Shown here: one piece after another, positions 9,013 through 18,173 of the stretch | Numbering within the stretch: the stretch's first letter is position 1 | How the letters are laid out: every line of letters starts with the position of its first letter | Assembly (NCBI RefSeq): GCF_010730055.1 | Contig: NZ_AP022575.1 | Coordinates: 2,356,001-2,420,000, forward strand | DNA length: 64,000 bases | From: Mycobacterium shinjukuense | Lineage (GTDB): Bacteria; Actinomycetota; Actinomycetes; Mycobacteriales; Mycobacteriaceae | Reading direction: 5' to 3' | Made by a program: the position numbers and the translations under genes | Notes under the pieces: generated by a model | What the model was told of the DNA's origin: nothing | The model's input: only the letters and a program-made list of their open reading frames with translations | The model's database searches: none

Positions 9013-9282
9013 TCACGGCAGGCCGTAGCGGCGCCGCAGTTCTTCACCACTAACCGTGGCGCCGGCTGCGTAGGCGGCGTCTGCATCGGCCAGCTCATCG
9101 GCAAGGCCGGGCGTCCGCAGCGCATGCAGGGTTTCGTGTAGGGAATCCAAGTCGTCGGCAGACATCAACACGGCGGCAGCGCGGCCGTGTCGAGTGATCC
9201 GGATGATCTCGTGTGTGGTGTCGGCCTCATCGACCAGCGCCGAAAGCTTGTCTTTGGCCTCAGTGAGCGGTACCGATTTCAT
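9013..9282 (-). CDS. Phd/YefM-type antitoxin without adjacent toxin
   Basis: 89-aa protein beginning MKSVPLTEAKDKLSALVDEA, followed by IIRITRHGRAAAVLMSADDLDSLHETL. This is the Phd/YefM (RelB-type) antitoxin fold, with N-terminal DNA-binding and C-terminal toxin-binding parts. Start ATG at 9282; an in-frame upstream extension overlaps the divergent tacA and is rejected. No RelE-like or PIN toxin follows it on the minus strand, so it is an orphan, or its partner has been lost. It shares a 42-bp divergent promoter region with tacA. Confidence 0.8.
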   Translation of the reverse strand: MKSVPLTEAKDKLSALVDEADTTHEIIRITRHGRAAAVLMSADDLDSLHETLHALRTPGLADELADADAAYAAGATVSGEELRRRYGLP

Positions 9283-9305
9283 AGCCAGGATCAGACGTCG
9301 ACGAA

Positions 9306-9324
9306 GTACGTCTACAATACGTAC
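9306..9324 (+). promoter_or_regulatory. tacA promoter with overlapping inverted-repeat operator
   Basis: A -10 box TACAAT (9313-9318) lies seven bases before the tacA ATG at 9325, which predicts a leaderless transcript. It is flanked exactly by the inverted repeat GTACGT (9306-9311) and ACGTAC (9319-9324). A repressor bound there would cover the -10 box, as expected for autoregulation by a DUF1778-GNAT complex. Confidence 0.6.
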
Positions 9325-9600
9325 ATGCCCGAGACTCTGACTGGTCGCCTCAACTTCCGCCTGTCTCCTGAACAGGAGCAGGCCCTTCGCCGCGCCGCCG
9401 CGCTCACCGGCCAGAGCCTGTCGGGGTTCGTATTGTCCGCGGCGGTCGACCACGCCCACGATCTCTTGGCCCGGGCCAACCGGATCGAGCTGTCCGAGGC
9501 CGCTTTCCGCCGCTTCGTCGCCGCGCTCGACGAGCCCGGCGAGGCGGCTCCCGAATTGGTGCGTCTCGCCAGACGGAAGAGCCGCATTCCCGCCCATTGA
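9325..9600 (+). CDS. tacA: TacA-like DUF1778 antitoxin
   Basis: 91-aa ribbon-helix-helix antitoxin of the DUF1778 family. RLNFRLSPEQEQALRRAA is the DNA-binding RHH segment, followed by TGQSLSGFVLSAAVDHA, the block that defines the family. The C-terminus should wrap the GNAT toxin encoded next. The ATG at 9325 begins directly after a -10 box. The stop overlaps the toxin's TTG start by three bases. No such pair is remembered at this locus in H37Rv, where the comparable pair is Rv0918-Rv0919, so this is probably an acquired module. Confidence 0.85.
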   Translation: MPETLTGRLNFRLSPEQEQALRRAAALTGQSLSGFVLSAAVDHAHDLLARANRIELSEAAFRRFVAALDEPGEAAPELVRLARRKSRIPAH

Positions 9601-10100
9601 GCACCCCCGCGCTCGGCCCCGTCGAGCTGTTGGACCCGGACCGGCACGACACGGCGCGCTTCTCCAGCGGTGTTGAGGTGCTCGACCACTGGCTGCGCCG
9701 AGTCGCGCCCGTCGCGGCTGCGGCCGGCACGGCCGCTACGTGGGTGCTCTGTCGGGGCCGGCGGGTAGTTGGGTTCTACGCGCTCGCCATGGGGAGCATC
9801 GAGCGGATCCGGGTGCCATCGCGGCTGGGCCGGGGCCAACCCGACCCGGTCCCGGTGCTCGTCCTCGCTCGCCTAGCGCTCGACCGGCAGGAGCAGGGCA
9901 CCGGTCTCGGTGGCGATCTTCTCCTCGATGCCCTCATCCGATCCGTGGCCGGTGCCCGGCAGTATGGCGCCCGCGCCCTAGTCGTCGACGCCATCGACGA
10001 CCGCGCCGCCGAGTTCTACGGTCACCACGGCTTCTTGCCCCTCGAGGGTCGACGCCTCTACCGGCGGATCAGCGACATCGCGCAGGCGCTGGGAGTATGA
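9597..10100 (+). CDS. tacT: TacT-like GNAT toxin (aminoacyl-tRNA acetyltransferase)
   Basis: 167-aa GCN5-related N-acetyltransferase. Toxins of this family acetylate the amino group of charged tRNAs and block translation. Seen: LARLALDRQEQGTGLGGDLLLDAL, with the acetyl-CoA-binding Q-x-x-G-x-G type loop, and the C-terminal FYGHHGFLPL, containing the Tyr expected to donate a proton. Start is TTG at 9597, coupled to tacA. Paired with a DUF1778 antitoxin, so assigned to the TacAT class rather than a housekeeping acetyltransferase. Confidence 0.85.
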   Translation: MSTPALGPVELLDPDRHDTARFSSGVEVLDHWLRRVAPVAAAAGTAATWVLCRGRRVVGFYALAMGSIERIRVPSRLGRGQPDPVPVLVLARLALDRQEQGTGLGGDLLLDALIRSVAGARQYGARALVVDAIDDRAAEFYGHHGFLPLEGRRLYRRISDIAQALGV

Positions 10101-10320
10101 CGCGCCATCGTCGCTTGGCGACGTGCTGCCGATCGGTCGCCTCCAATGGCCTCGTTGTTGTCGTCAGTGATGGGGAGGGACAACGGCAAGATTTTGGATC
10201 CGGTGGTGGCCACCACGGGGATGGGCCGCTCGACGGCGCGGCAGATGTGACCGGCCCGAGGTTGCCGGACCCGGCCGAGCAGGTAGACGAGCGTAGCCTT
10301 CGGCCTCGAGGCTTCAGCGA

Positions 10321-10480
10321 CGACGCCAGGGCGCTGCTGGAGCACTTGTGGGCCTTGATGGGCATGCCGTGCGGCAAGTACCTGGTGGTCATGCCTGACC
10401 TGTGGTTGCCGCTGTTGACCGCTGCCGGTGATCTTGACAAGCCGCTCGTTACCGAGGCGTCGGTGGCCGAGTTGAAGGCG
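10321..10480 (+). pseudogene. relic of an integrase-type transposase
   Basis: The plus frame reads LLEHLWALMGMPCGKYLVVM followed by a Leu/Trp-rich stretch, resembling the N-terminal region of mycobacterial DDE/integrase-type transposases. No start or catalytic domain survives; the frame passes directly into the IS30-like relic. Family assignment is from memory and weak. Confidence 0.4.
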
Positions 10481-10563
10481 ACAGCCCTACCAGGGGAGAA
10501 TCGCATGCCGCGCCGCGTCGCGGGGACACTCCCTGGTGGCCGGGCTGGCGTCACCCAAGTATC

Positions 10564-11032
10564 GGCGACGGGGAAGGCGACACAATCGTCGGCCGCCACA
10601 CCCGCTCGGCGATCGGCACCATCGTGGAACGCCGCAGCCGACTCGTGCGCCTGGTACACCTCCCGGCCGGGCATACCGGCGAAGCGTTCGCCGCCGCGGC
10701 CACTCACCTGCTCACCTCGATCCCGGACGCTGCACGGCTGACGCTCACCTGGGACCAGGGCGCGCAGATGGCGCGCCACGATCTGCTGGCCGAGTTGTTC
10801 GCCGAGGGGATTTACTTCGCCCCGCCGGCGTCGCCGTGGTTGCGCACGGCTGCGCGGAACCAACGAGAACACCAACGGTCCGCTCCGCCAGTACTTCCCC
10901 AAGGGCAGCGACCCGCCCGTGCATGGACCCGACGAATTGCGCCGCATCGAGCAACTGCTCAACACCCGCCCGCGGAAAGTCCTCGGCTGGCGCACCCCGG
11001 CAGAGGTCTTCGAATCCGAACTGGCACCATGA
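10564..11032 (+). pseudogene. IS30-family transposase relic (C-terminal half)
   Basis: Two reading frames together give the C-terminal catalytic part of an IS30-type transposase. The first frame reads GEGDTIVGRHTRSAIGTIVE then RRSRLVRLVHLPAGHTGEAF; the second reads NENTNGPLRQYFPKGSD, then ELRRIEQLLNTRPRKVLGWR. The frames are split by a 10-bp insertion near 10845-10855, where TGCGC is repeated around ACGGC. The N-terminal DNA-binding half is missing. The stop is TGA at 11030. Confidence 0.7.
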
Positions 11033-11573
11033 AATTCGTCCTGTGTTGCGACGACCGCGCGAATCCGAAGTTGAACCCGAGTGCCGCTAGGGGGTCAGTT
11101 TTCACGTGCCGTTGACAACCGTGTCGCGGCGGTGTCAAGGGAGGAAACTGCCCAGTCGCAGTCGACGAAAACTGCCCGGTAGTGGCCACGAGATCTGCCC
11201 ACTCGCGACCACCGAACATGCCCGGCGTAGCTAAACTGTCGCACCACTCGTGAAGATCATCTCGTCCGGCTTGCACCCCAACCACCGCCGCGACCTCGAC
11301 CCGCGCCCGTGCAACCCGATCCTTCGCCGTCCTGCCGTACTCGTAGGTGCGGTTGCCCGCGTTGCCGAGCTCTCACGCTATGTATTTCACCACTTCCTCG
11401 GCGTGCCGCCATCGGAGCACTGGCGCCGATGCGTAGGGGTCGCCACGAGTGAATCGTCATGGCGTCGGTAACGGCGATCGAGCCGCGGCTGTGTCCCTTG
11501 ACACGGCTGGTTGTAGCAGAATGCTCTTTTGGGGACTTGCTGCTAGTAACGCACCGGTTGAAGGAACCGCCGT
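11033..11573. other. non-coding gap between transposase relic and phosphorothioation island
   Basis: About 540 bp without a convincing gene. The first ~120 bp (GGTCAGTTTTCACGTGCC and nearby text) look like the end of a degenerate insertion sequence. A TTGACA hexamer at 11498-11503 could be a -35 box for the gene at 11574, but no good -10 lies at the right distance. AAGGA at 11561 is a plausible ribosome site for that gene. Confidence 0.5.
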
Positions 11574-13784
11574 ATGACCGAGGACATCGCGTTCGACGAC
11601 CTGAGCCCACGCTGCTGGCTCGACGCGTTTCCGTGGCTGAAGGGGGCGGCCGAGCCGGGATCAGCGCCGTGGTGGAATGATCCGATCGACGCCGTCGGTA
11701 CCGAGACGAGGCGGCGGCGCCTGGCCGCGATCTCGGAGCTGGCAATCGAGCGGTTGTCGCACTGGACGATTGGCCAGATCCTGCCGGGCCTTCCCGCCGA
11801 CCTCGAACTGCGTAGCCTCCGGTTGCCGACCCGTGGGCGAAACGCCCTGGTCCGTGAGGGTTGCATCGTTGCTGCCGACCTGAGCGCTGTCACCGTCGAA
11901 TCGATGATGGATTGGTGGTACGTCGGTATCGGCTTGGTCGACACTATTCTCCAGGCTCTTGCCGACGCATCGACGTCGGTCGCCACACCGATAGTGACGA
12001 CAAGGCAGCTGCCCTCCGACGGCGCGCGTTTGCCGCCGTTCGAACCCGTAAGCCTGCCCCGGTGGATGGCGTCGGTGATTGACGACCTCATCCATATCGC
12101 CACCTGGTATGCCACCGTTGGGCTGCCGAGTCAAACTCTGCTCGGCGAAGCGCTTCCGCCCGGTACGCCGGATGAGGTCGTGAAAGCTCGCCAGCATCTA
12201 GAGGCCCTCAGCGCACACCACATTCTGGGCGAGAATGAGCTTGAACTGGACGTCGCGAAGTTGTTCGATGTCGCGCTCGGGTTCCTCGACCCCCGAGCGG
12301 TCCACGTCCTCTGCAACCGCCTTTTCGCCGACGATCCGCTAACTCTCGACGAGCTCGCCCGTCAGCACAGCGTCACCCCCGAGCGGATCCGCCAGATCGA
12401 GGGCAAGGCACGCGGCACCATGCTGAGCTCGATCTCCGGGGGCGGACCGCTGGCCAGCATCGCCGAGGCAGCACGAGGGCTGATCGGGACGATCCGCCCC
12501 CTCGACGAGCTGCTGACGTTGATACCCGCCCTTGGCGAGCTCGTCGAGTCCGTCGGGCAGCCTGCCTGGCGCGTGCTTGACCGGCTCGATGATGCCTATG
12601 AGATCGAGGAGGGGTGGTGCCTCGTCCCGACGATGACCGCAGCCGAGGCCGTGACGCAAACACAGCTTCAAGAGCAGGCTGACCAGTACGGTGTCGTGCG
12701 CATAGAGGACCTCGCACTCGTCGAGACCAGCGATCTCGAGCGGCGCCCCGAGCTCACAACCCGTTGGCTGGCGCAGTGTGGCTACGTTGTCGACGGCGGC
12801 TTCGTCCTCACTCGCACTCAATCCGTCGGGGACTACGCTGCCGCAGTGCTGTCACTTAATGGGACGCCCCTGAGCAGCCAGGAGATCGTCGATCGGTTCG
12901 TTTTCGAGCGCAGCGCCGGCTCGGTTCGCAATGCGATGGGCCTCGATGATCGATTCCAGCGCGTCGACCGCGATCGCTGGGCGCTCAGCGAATGGGGCAT
13001 GGAGGCGTACTCGGGGATCCGGTCCCTAATCCGCGAGCAGCTGGCACAATGCGGGGGCCGCGTCAAACTGGACGAACTTGTCGAATCCATCACCGGCCGC
13101 TACAGCGTGAGCGCCAACAGCGTCATCTCGTACGCGAGCTCGCCGCCGTTCGAGCAGCGTGACGGCATCGTCCGCTTCGCCGGAACCGGCCGCCGGGTTA
13201 GAAAGGCGCCGGAGCACACGCGCCGGTTTTTTCGGCACCCGGACGGGTGGGCGTATCGAGTCCGCATAACCAAGGACCACCTCCGCGGCAGCGGCTCAGT
13301 CGCACCGATGGCTATCGCGAACATTCTCAATCTTCAGTTCGGCCAAACGCGGCAGCTCGAGTCGCCCCTCGGCCCGCAGGCAGTCGCTTGGACCGGCACC
13401 CAGCCATCGTTCGGCACCATCCGACGGTTCTTGATGGACCGGGACATCGCCGCCGGTACCGACGCGTTCCTGGTCATCCACGACGACGGCACGTTCAGCT
13501 TCGAGCCTGCCCGGGAAATCACCGGCGATCCGCTGGCCGATGCGTTGAGCCTCATCGGCTCGCCCATGACCACCGACCGCGAGGCCGCACGCGCCGCCGT
13601 AGCAGGCGCCGTTGGGCTACCGGAGACCGCGCCCGTCATTAGCGTTATCGGCGCGTACCGGGAGCGCGGGGACAGCGACATCGCGGATCTGCTCACTAGT
13701 GTCCGTGATTTCCTGGAGACCGGTCACACCCCGAAGCAGCCCAAGCACAGCGCCGACGTCGACGAGATTCTTGACTTGCTGTGA
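11574..13784 (+). CDS. RpoA-CTD-like / sigma-region-4-like DNA-binding protein of the phosphorothioation island
   Basis: 736-aa protein, first gene of the plus-strand operon. Residues ~76-130 (LRSLRLPTRGRNALVREG then a Trp-rich helix) resemble the helix-hairpin-helix C-terminal domain of the RNA polymerase alpha subunit. Residues ~240-282 (TLDELARQHSVTPERIRQIE) are a sigma-70 region-4-like helix-turn-helix. Later segments around residues 420-540 look like winged helices. There is no core sigma region 2 and no nuclease motif that I recognise. The next gene starts inside its stop codon (GTGA). A role as regulator or DNA-sensing subunit of the operon is inference. Confidence 0.7.
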   Translation: MTEDIAFDDLSPRCWLDAFPWLKGAAEPGSAPWWNDPIDAVGTETRRRRLAAISELAIERLSHWTIGQILPGLPADLELRSLRLPTRGRNALVREGCIVAADLSAVTVESMMDWWYVGIGLVDTILQALADASTSVATPIVTTRQLPSDGARLPPFEPVSLPRWMASVIDDLIHIATWYATVGLPSQTLLGEALPPGTPDEVVKARQHLEALSAHHILGENELELDVAKLFDVALGFLDPRAVHVLCNRLFADDPLTLDELARQHSVTPERIRQIEGKARGTMLSSISGGGPLASIAEAARGLIGTIRPLDELLTLIPALGELVESVGQPAWRVLDRLDDAYEIEEGWCLVPTMTAAEAVTQTQLQEQADQYGVVRIEDLALVETSDLERRPELTTRWLAQCGYVVDGGFVLTRTQSVGDYAAAVLSLNGTPLSSQEIVDRFVFERSAGSVRNAMGLDDRFQRVDRDRWALSEWGMEAYSGIRSLIREQLAQCGGRVKLDELVESITGRYSVSANSVISYASSPPFEQRDGIVRFAGTGRRVRKAPEHTRRFFRHPDGWAYRVRITKDHLRGSGSVAPMAIANILNLQFGQTRQLESPLGPQAVAWTGTQPSFGTIRRFLMDRDIAAGTDAFLVIHDDGTFSFEPAREITGDPLADALSLIGSPMTTDREAARAAVAGAVGLPETAPVISVIGAYRERGDSDIADLLTSVRDFLETGHTPKQPKHSADVDEILDLL

Positions 13785-15916
13785 CCCCATCTGCAGCCGG
13801 GCTCCGCACACTTGGCCTGAATGACCGCTACCGCAGCGACCAGGAAGATGTCGTCGCGGACTTCTTCGTGCCTGCCTTTGAGGTTGCCTCCAGCTATAGC
13901 CGAGCCGTGGGCTTCTTCACGTCAACGACTCTGGCGTTGTACGCCCGCGGCATCGAAGTCTTCGCTAAGCGCGGCGGCTCCATGCGGCTCATCGCCTCCC
14001 CGCATCTCAACGAGGACGATCTCGTCGACATCGAGCGCGGCTACAACGTCAGGAAGGTCATCGAGCGGGCGACGGTACGCGAACTGGAATTAGCGCAACG
14101 CGAAACAGTGCTCGACGGTCTGGGCATGCTCGGACGGCTCATAGCCGAGGGACAGCTGGATATCAAGTTGGCGTTCGTCATTCGGGAGGACCGCGTCGGC
14201 ATCTACCACGAGAAGATCGGCGTCTTCCGCGACGACTTCGGTGACCTGGTCGGCTTCACCGGCAGCAGCAACGAAACCTACGGAGGCTTGATCGCCAACT
14301 TCGAGTCCGTCGAGGTATATCGCGGTTGGGTCGCCGGCGATGGCCCTCGGGCGGTGCGGTTGGATTCGGACCTACAGGCACTCTGGTCGAACCAAACGCC
14401 ACACCTCAGTGTCGAACGCTTCCCCGACGTGGCGCGGGAACGTCTCATCAAGCTGGGCAACGATCGCCCCCACCGCCCGCTGCCCGGACGAGACGATGCT
14501 CTGACTCCCCCGAGGGCCAATGTCGACGAACGGACTCGCTTGCGCATCCCCGTCGATGTGACGGTCCGCGACTACCAGCGCGACGCCGTCGAATCTTGGC
14601 TGCGAAACCGTGGTCGCGGCATTCTGAAGATGGCGACCGGCACGGGCAAGACCAAGACGGCGATGATCGCCGCCACAATGCTTGGCAACACGCTACGCGA
14701 TCGCGAAGAGCCGCTCATCGTCCTGATCCTTGCCCCGCTGCAGCACCTGGTCGACCAATGGATTAGTGAAGTCGAGGACTTCGGTGTTCGCCCGGTAGCG
14801 GTCTACGAGACCAGCACCAAGTGGCTCCAGGTCGTCGATGATCAGCTCAACCAGGCCCGCATGGGGCAGCGTCCTGTCGTTGCGATGGTCGCTACCAACA
14901 AGTCGTTCGCAGGTGACAAGTTTCAGTCAGTTCTGTCGCGGATCACTCAGCCGCTCCTCGTTATCGCTGACGAAGCCCACAACCTCGGATCACGTAGGTA
15001 CCGCGGCGCGCTGCCCCCCAATGCAACGTATCGGCTAGCGCTTTCCGCGACTCCAGAGCGCTGGTTCGATGACAAGGGCACCGATACGCTCACCGACTAC
15101 TTCGGGCCGGTCGTACTCGAACTCGGACTGGGCAGGGCTATCGAGATCGGTGCGCTCACCCGCTATCTGTATACGCCCCGGCTCGTGGAACTCAACGAGG
15201 CTGAGACCACGCTCTACGTCGATCTGACCGCCCAGATTGCCACGCGTATCGCCGCTGGCGAGGATCTAGAGAGCATCGATCCGAAGTCGCCACTCGGATT
15301 CTTGCTGCGTCAGCGTGCCGGGATCCTCGGCCACGCGAAGGGCAAGTTGGCGGCGCTACGTGCGGACCTTAATGCGCGACGCGAGACCTGGTTTCAACTT
15401 GTTTACTGCGCCGAAGGACATCGCCCGACAGAACCCGGCGAACCGCAGGGCCCCAACCAGCTACGGCAGATAATGGATCTGGTAGGCAACGAGCTACACC
15501 TTTCGGCACACTCATACACCTCCAAGACACCGCGTGCCGAACGCAATGTCCTACTCCGCCGTTTCGGCGCGGGCAATGATCTTCGTGTCCTGGTCTCGAT
15601 GCGCTGCCTCGACGAGGGTGTCGATATCCCCGACGCCCGGATCGGGTACCTGCTGGCCAGCAGCTCCAACCCACGCCAATTCATCCAGCGGCGCGGGCGG
15701 CTGCTGCGTCGAGCCGAGGGAAAGGACCGTGCGGAGATCCTCGACTACCTGGCGATCCCACCGTCGGGAACTCCGATCAACTTCGACATAGAACGATCGC
15801 TGCTCATCCGTGAGCTCCAACGGGCCAACGAATTCGGCAAGTTGTCCGAAAACTATGAAGCAACACTGACAGTGCTTCGACCGCTCAAAGAGCACTACCA
15901 GCTGATGGACTTGTAG
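13781..15916 (+). CDS. PLD-like nuclease fused to SF2 helicase, phosphorothioation-linked restriction enzyme
   Basis: 711 aa. The N-terminal ~200 residues are phospholipase-D-like, with His143-x-Lys145 in IYHEKIGVF followed by GFTGSSNE. Then a superfamily 2 helicase: Walker A in MATGTGKTKT (Lys290), DEAH box at 397-400, ALSATPERW, and the motif VI segment FIQRRGRLLRR. This is the architecture of the restriction-type helicases that accompany dnd genes (family named DNA phosphorothioation system restriction enzyme). It is presumably the ATP-driven effector acting on unmodified DNA. Start GTG 13781 overlaps the previous stop. Confidence 0.8.
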   Translation: MTPSAAGLRTLGLNDRYRSDQEDVVADFFVPAFEVASSYSRAVGFFTSTTLALYARGIEVFAKRGGSMRLIASPHLNEDDLVDIERGYNVRKVIERATVRELELAQRETVLDGLGMLGRLIAEGQLDIKLAFVIREDRVGIYHEKIGVFRDDFGDLVGFTGSSNETYGGLIANFESVEVYRGWVAGDGPRAVRLDSDLQALWSNQTPHLSVERFPDVARERLIKLGNDRPHRPLPGRDDALTPPRANVDERTRLRIPVDVTVRDYQRDAVESWLRNRGRGILKMATGTGKTKTAMIAATMLGNTLRDREEPLIVLILAPLQHLVDQWISEVEDFGVRPVAVYETSTKWLQVVDDQLNQARMGQRPVVAMVATNKSFAGDKFQSVLSRITQPLLVIADEAHNLGSRRYRGALPPNATYRLALSATPERWFDDKGTDTLTDYFGPVVLELGLGRAIEIGALTRYLYTPRLVELNEAETTLYVDLTAQIATRIAAGEDLESIDPKSPLGFLLRQRAGILGHAKGKLAALRADLNARRETWFQLVYCAEGHRPTEPGEPQGPNQLRQIMDLVGNELHLSAHSYTSKTPRAERNVLLRRFGAGNDLRVLVSMRCLDEGVDIPDARIGYLLASSSNPRQFIQRRGRLLRRAEGKDRAEILDYLAIPPSGTPINFDIERSLLIRELQRANEFGKLSENYEATLTVLRPLKEHYQLMDL

Positions 15917-15957
15917 AGCGGTCAATCAAAACATAATCATGAAAGTGGAGGTAGGTC

Positions 15958-16119
15958 ATGGCCGAGGGGCGCACCGAGAAGCAGGTGCTCGAGGAACTAA
16001 CTGAGGAAGAACGCGCGCTCCTCAAGCGCGTACTAGAAATCGAGCGGGCCAAGCTCCATCTAACGGCGTACAACGCGACCGACGACCTGCTCGCCGCAGT
16101 GAAGGAGATCCTGCCGTGA
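15958..16119 (+). CDS. 53-aa small acidic protein inside the phosphorothioation operon
   Basis: ATG at 15958 is preceded by GGAGGTAGG, an unusually strong ribosome site. The product MAEGRTEKQVLEELTEEERA continues as one amphipathic helix rich in Glu, Leu and Arg and ends EILP. Its stop overlaps the GTG start of the next gene by four bases, like the other genes of the operon. These three facts support a real gene. No family is recognised; it may be a subunit that bridges the helicase and the ATPase. Confidence 0.65.
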   Translation: MAEGRTEKQVLEELTEEERALLKRVLEIERAKLHLTAYNATDDLLAAVKEILP

Positions 16120-18173
16120 AGCTGAGGTCAGTTACTCTGACGAACTTCCGCCAATTCAAGGGCGTGCAGAAGTTCGCTCTGGCCTCGGACTCGATCAAGC
16201 CGGTCATCCTTCTTTTCGGGGCCAACGGCTCGGGAAAGACCACTCTGCTCAACGCGTTCACCTGGGCGCTCTACGGCATCATGTCCGAAGATGTCGAGCA
16301 CCAGCAGCGGATGGTCACCGACAGCGTGTGGCGTGCGCTCCCGATCGGAAATTCCGTCGAGATAGCGGTCGAGGTGTGCTTCGAGCACGAGGGCCAGGAC
16401 TACCGTCTGCTGCGTAGCGCCAGCCTCCGCAAAGAGTCCGACGCACAAGGTCCGCTCTCGCCCCAGGTGCAGCTGTGGGTGACGCGGTCCGATGGTTCCT
16501 CGGAGATCAGCCACGCACCACAGGAAACAATCTTCAGCATCCTGCCCCGCGGTGTGAGCCGCTTCTTTTTCTTCAACGGGGAGCGCATCGAGAACCTCGT
16601 GAAGAAGGGCGCCTACGCAGAGGTCCAAAAGGACATCAAGGTGCTGCTCGACCTGGAGCAGGTGGAACGCGCGATAGCCCACCTGCCGAAGGTTGACCGC
16701 AAGTTGACCGCCGAGCTCAAGAAGCACGGTGGCGCGACGGCCATCGAAATCCAGGACGCCATAGATGCCCTTACCGAGCAACAGATCCAGGCACGCGAGG
16801 ATCTCAAGCTCACCGAAGGTGACCTGGCGACGTTGGCAGAGGAACGTGACCGCACCACTGATCTCCTACGCCAACACGCGGAAGCCGCGCCAATTCAGGC
16901 CGAACGCGACGCGGTCACCGATAAGCTGAGCGAGACCCGGGCTGCGCGCGATGCAGCGCTCGCCGAGCGGGCATTATTGGTCGCGACCCGTGGATTCCAG
17001 GCTTTCACGGACACCCTGGGCGAAACGACGCACGCAATCGCAGAACGCCTCTATCAGAAGGGGGCGCTGCCAGCGCCACTCAAGCGGGAATTCGTCGACC
17101 AGCTCCTGGAGGACGGTGCGTGCATCTGCGGTACGCAGCTCGCAGAGCACTCCGTCCCCTGGGGCAATGTCATGCAATGGCGTCAGCGGTCGGGATTGCA
17201 GGCGGTCGAGACCGCCTGGCAGCAGTTGAGCGGCCAAATCGCTCCGCTCGCCGGCGCCAGGCACGAGCTGCGCGAATCTCTCGCCCTTTTGATGAAGCGG
17301 ATCGACGCCGAGCGCGACCGTGTCGCCCGCTTGGAGGAGCGAAAGTCTGAGTTGGACGGCAAGCTCAAGGGCAGCCGCCTGGAGGATGTCCAGGCCCTGG
17401 AAACCAAGCGCCTAGATCTGGAGAACCGGATCGGCATCAAGAACCAGCGCAAAGGCGCACTCGAGTCGGAGCTACGGACTCTCGCCAAGGAGATCGAACA
17501 GAAGACCAAGGAGCGGTCACGTGCAGAGGTAACCGACGAGTTGGCGGCGAAGGCGCGGGCCCGCTCGGATCTTGTCCAGTCCGTGAAGCGCGCGTTGGAG
17601 GAAATCCTCTCGATCCGTGAGGAGGACATGCGAAGGCGGCTTGACGCCGAACTCAAGGCTGTGTTCAAGACCATCACTCACCAAAACCACATCCCCTCCC
17701 TAAGCGCAGGGTTCGAGCTGACGTTGCACAAGGATGTTGGCGGCATACAGCTGCCGGTTCCCAAGTCGACCGGTGAGAACCAAATCCTGAGTCTGAGCTT
17801 CGTGGCGGCGGTGTCCAAGCTCGCCCGCGAGATCCACAAGAAGCGGCGCGCGGATGGCAACTCGGCCCATGACGCCGGTACCTATCCGATCGTCATGGAT
17901 GCGGCGTTTGGGTCGCTGGACCAGGACTACCAGGAGGCGGTGTCCCGAGCGTTGGCGAAGATGGCTCCGCAGCTCGTCGTCCTGGTCAGCAAAAGCCAAG
18001 GACTCGGCAAGGTCGTCACCGAGCTCATGCCGTACGTGAGTCACCTGGGTGTGATCGAGACCCACACCACCGCCCCTGGAAGCGTGACCGACGATATCGA
18101 GCTCGAAGGCATGTCATATCCGTACATCCGATCTGGTGACTCCGACCACTCCGAGCTGAAGGTGATCAAGTGA
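16116..18173 (+). CDS. SMC/Rad50-like ATPase, second DndD-like protein
   Basis: 685 aa. N-terminal ABC/SMC head: LTNFRQFKGVQKF, then Walker A GANGSGKTT (residues 35-43, Lys41), then FFFNGERIE, which parallels FFDGEQIE in the island's DndD. A long coiled-coil middle (about 190-540) is broken by CICG (Cys336, Cys338), a reduced zinc-hook-like turn. The C-terminal head has a signature-like NQILSLSFVAAVSKL and Walker B MDAAFGSLD. It overlaps the flanking genes by four bases each. It probably works with the helicase as the DNA-loading or sensing motor of the effector arm. Confidence 0.8.
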   Translation: MKLRSVTLTNFRQFKGVQKFALASDSIKPVILLFGANGSGKTTLLNAFTWALYGIMSEDVEHQQRMVTDSVWRALPIGNSVEIAVEVCFEHEGQDYRLLRSASLRKESDAQGPLSPQVQLWVTRSDGSSEISHAPQETIFSILPRGVSRFFFFNGERIENLVKKGAYAEVQKDIKVLLDLEQVERAIAHLPKVDRKLTAELKKHGGATAIEIQDAIDALTEQQIQAREDLKLTEGDLATLAEERDRTTDLLRQHAEAAPIQAERDAVTDKLSETRAARDAALAERALLVATRGFQAFTDTLGETTHAIAERLYQKGALPAPLKREFVDQLLEDGACICGTQLAEHSVPWGNVMQWRQRSGLQAVETAWQQLSGQIAPLAGARHELRESLALLMKRIDAERDRVARLEERKSELDGKLKGSRLEDVQALETKRLDLENRIGIKNQRKGALESELRTLAKEIEQKTKERSRAEVTDELAAKARARSDLVQSVKRALEEILSIREEDMRRRLDAELKAVFKTITHQNHIPSLSAGFELTLHKDVGGIQLPVPKSTGENQILSLSFVAAVSKLAREIHKKRRADGNSAHDAGTYPIVMDAAFGSLDQDYQEAVSRALAKMAPQLVVLVSKSQGLGKVVTELMPYVSHLGVIETHTTAPGSVTDDIELEGMSYPYIRSGDSDHSELKVIK

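Noticed and set aside
11498..11530. TTGACA as a strong promoter for the plus-strand effector operon
   Set aside because: No TANNNT-like hexamer lies 16-18 bp downstream, so it is mentioned only as a weak possibility.
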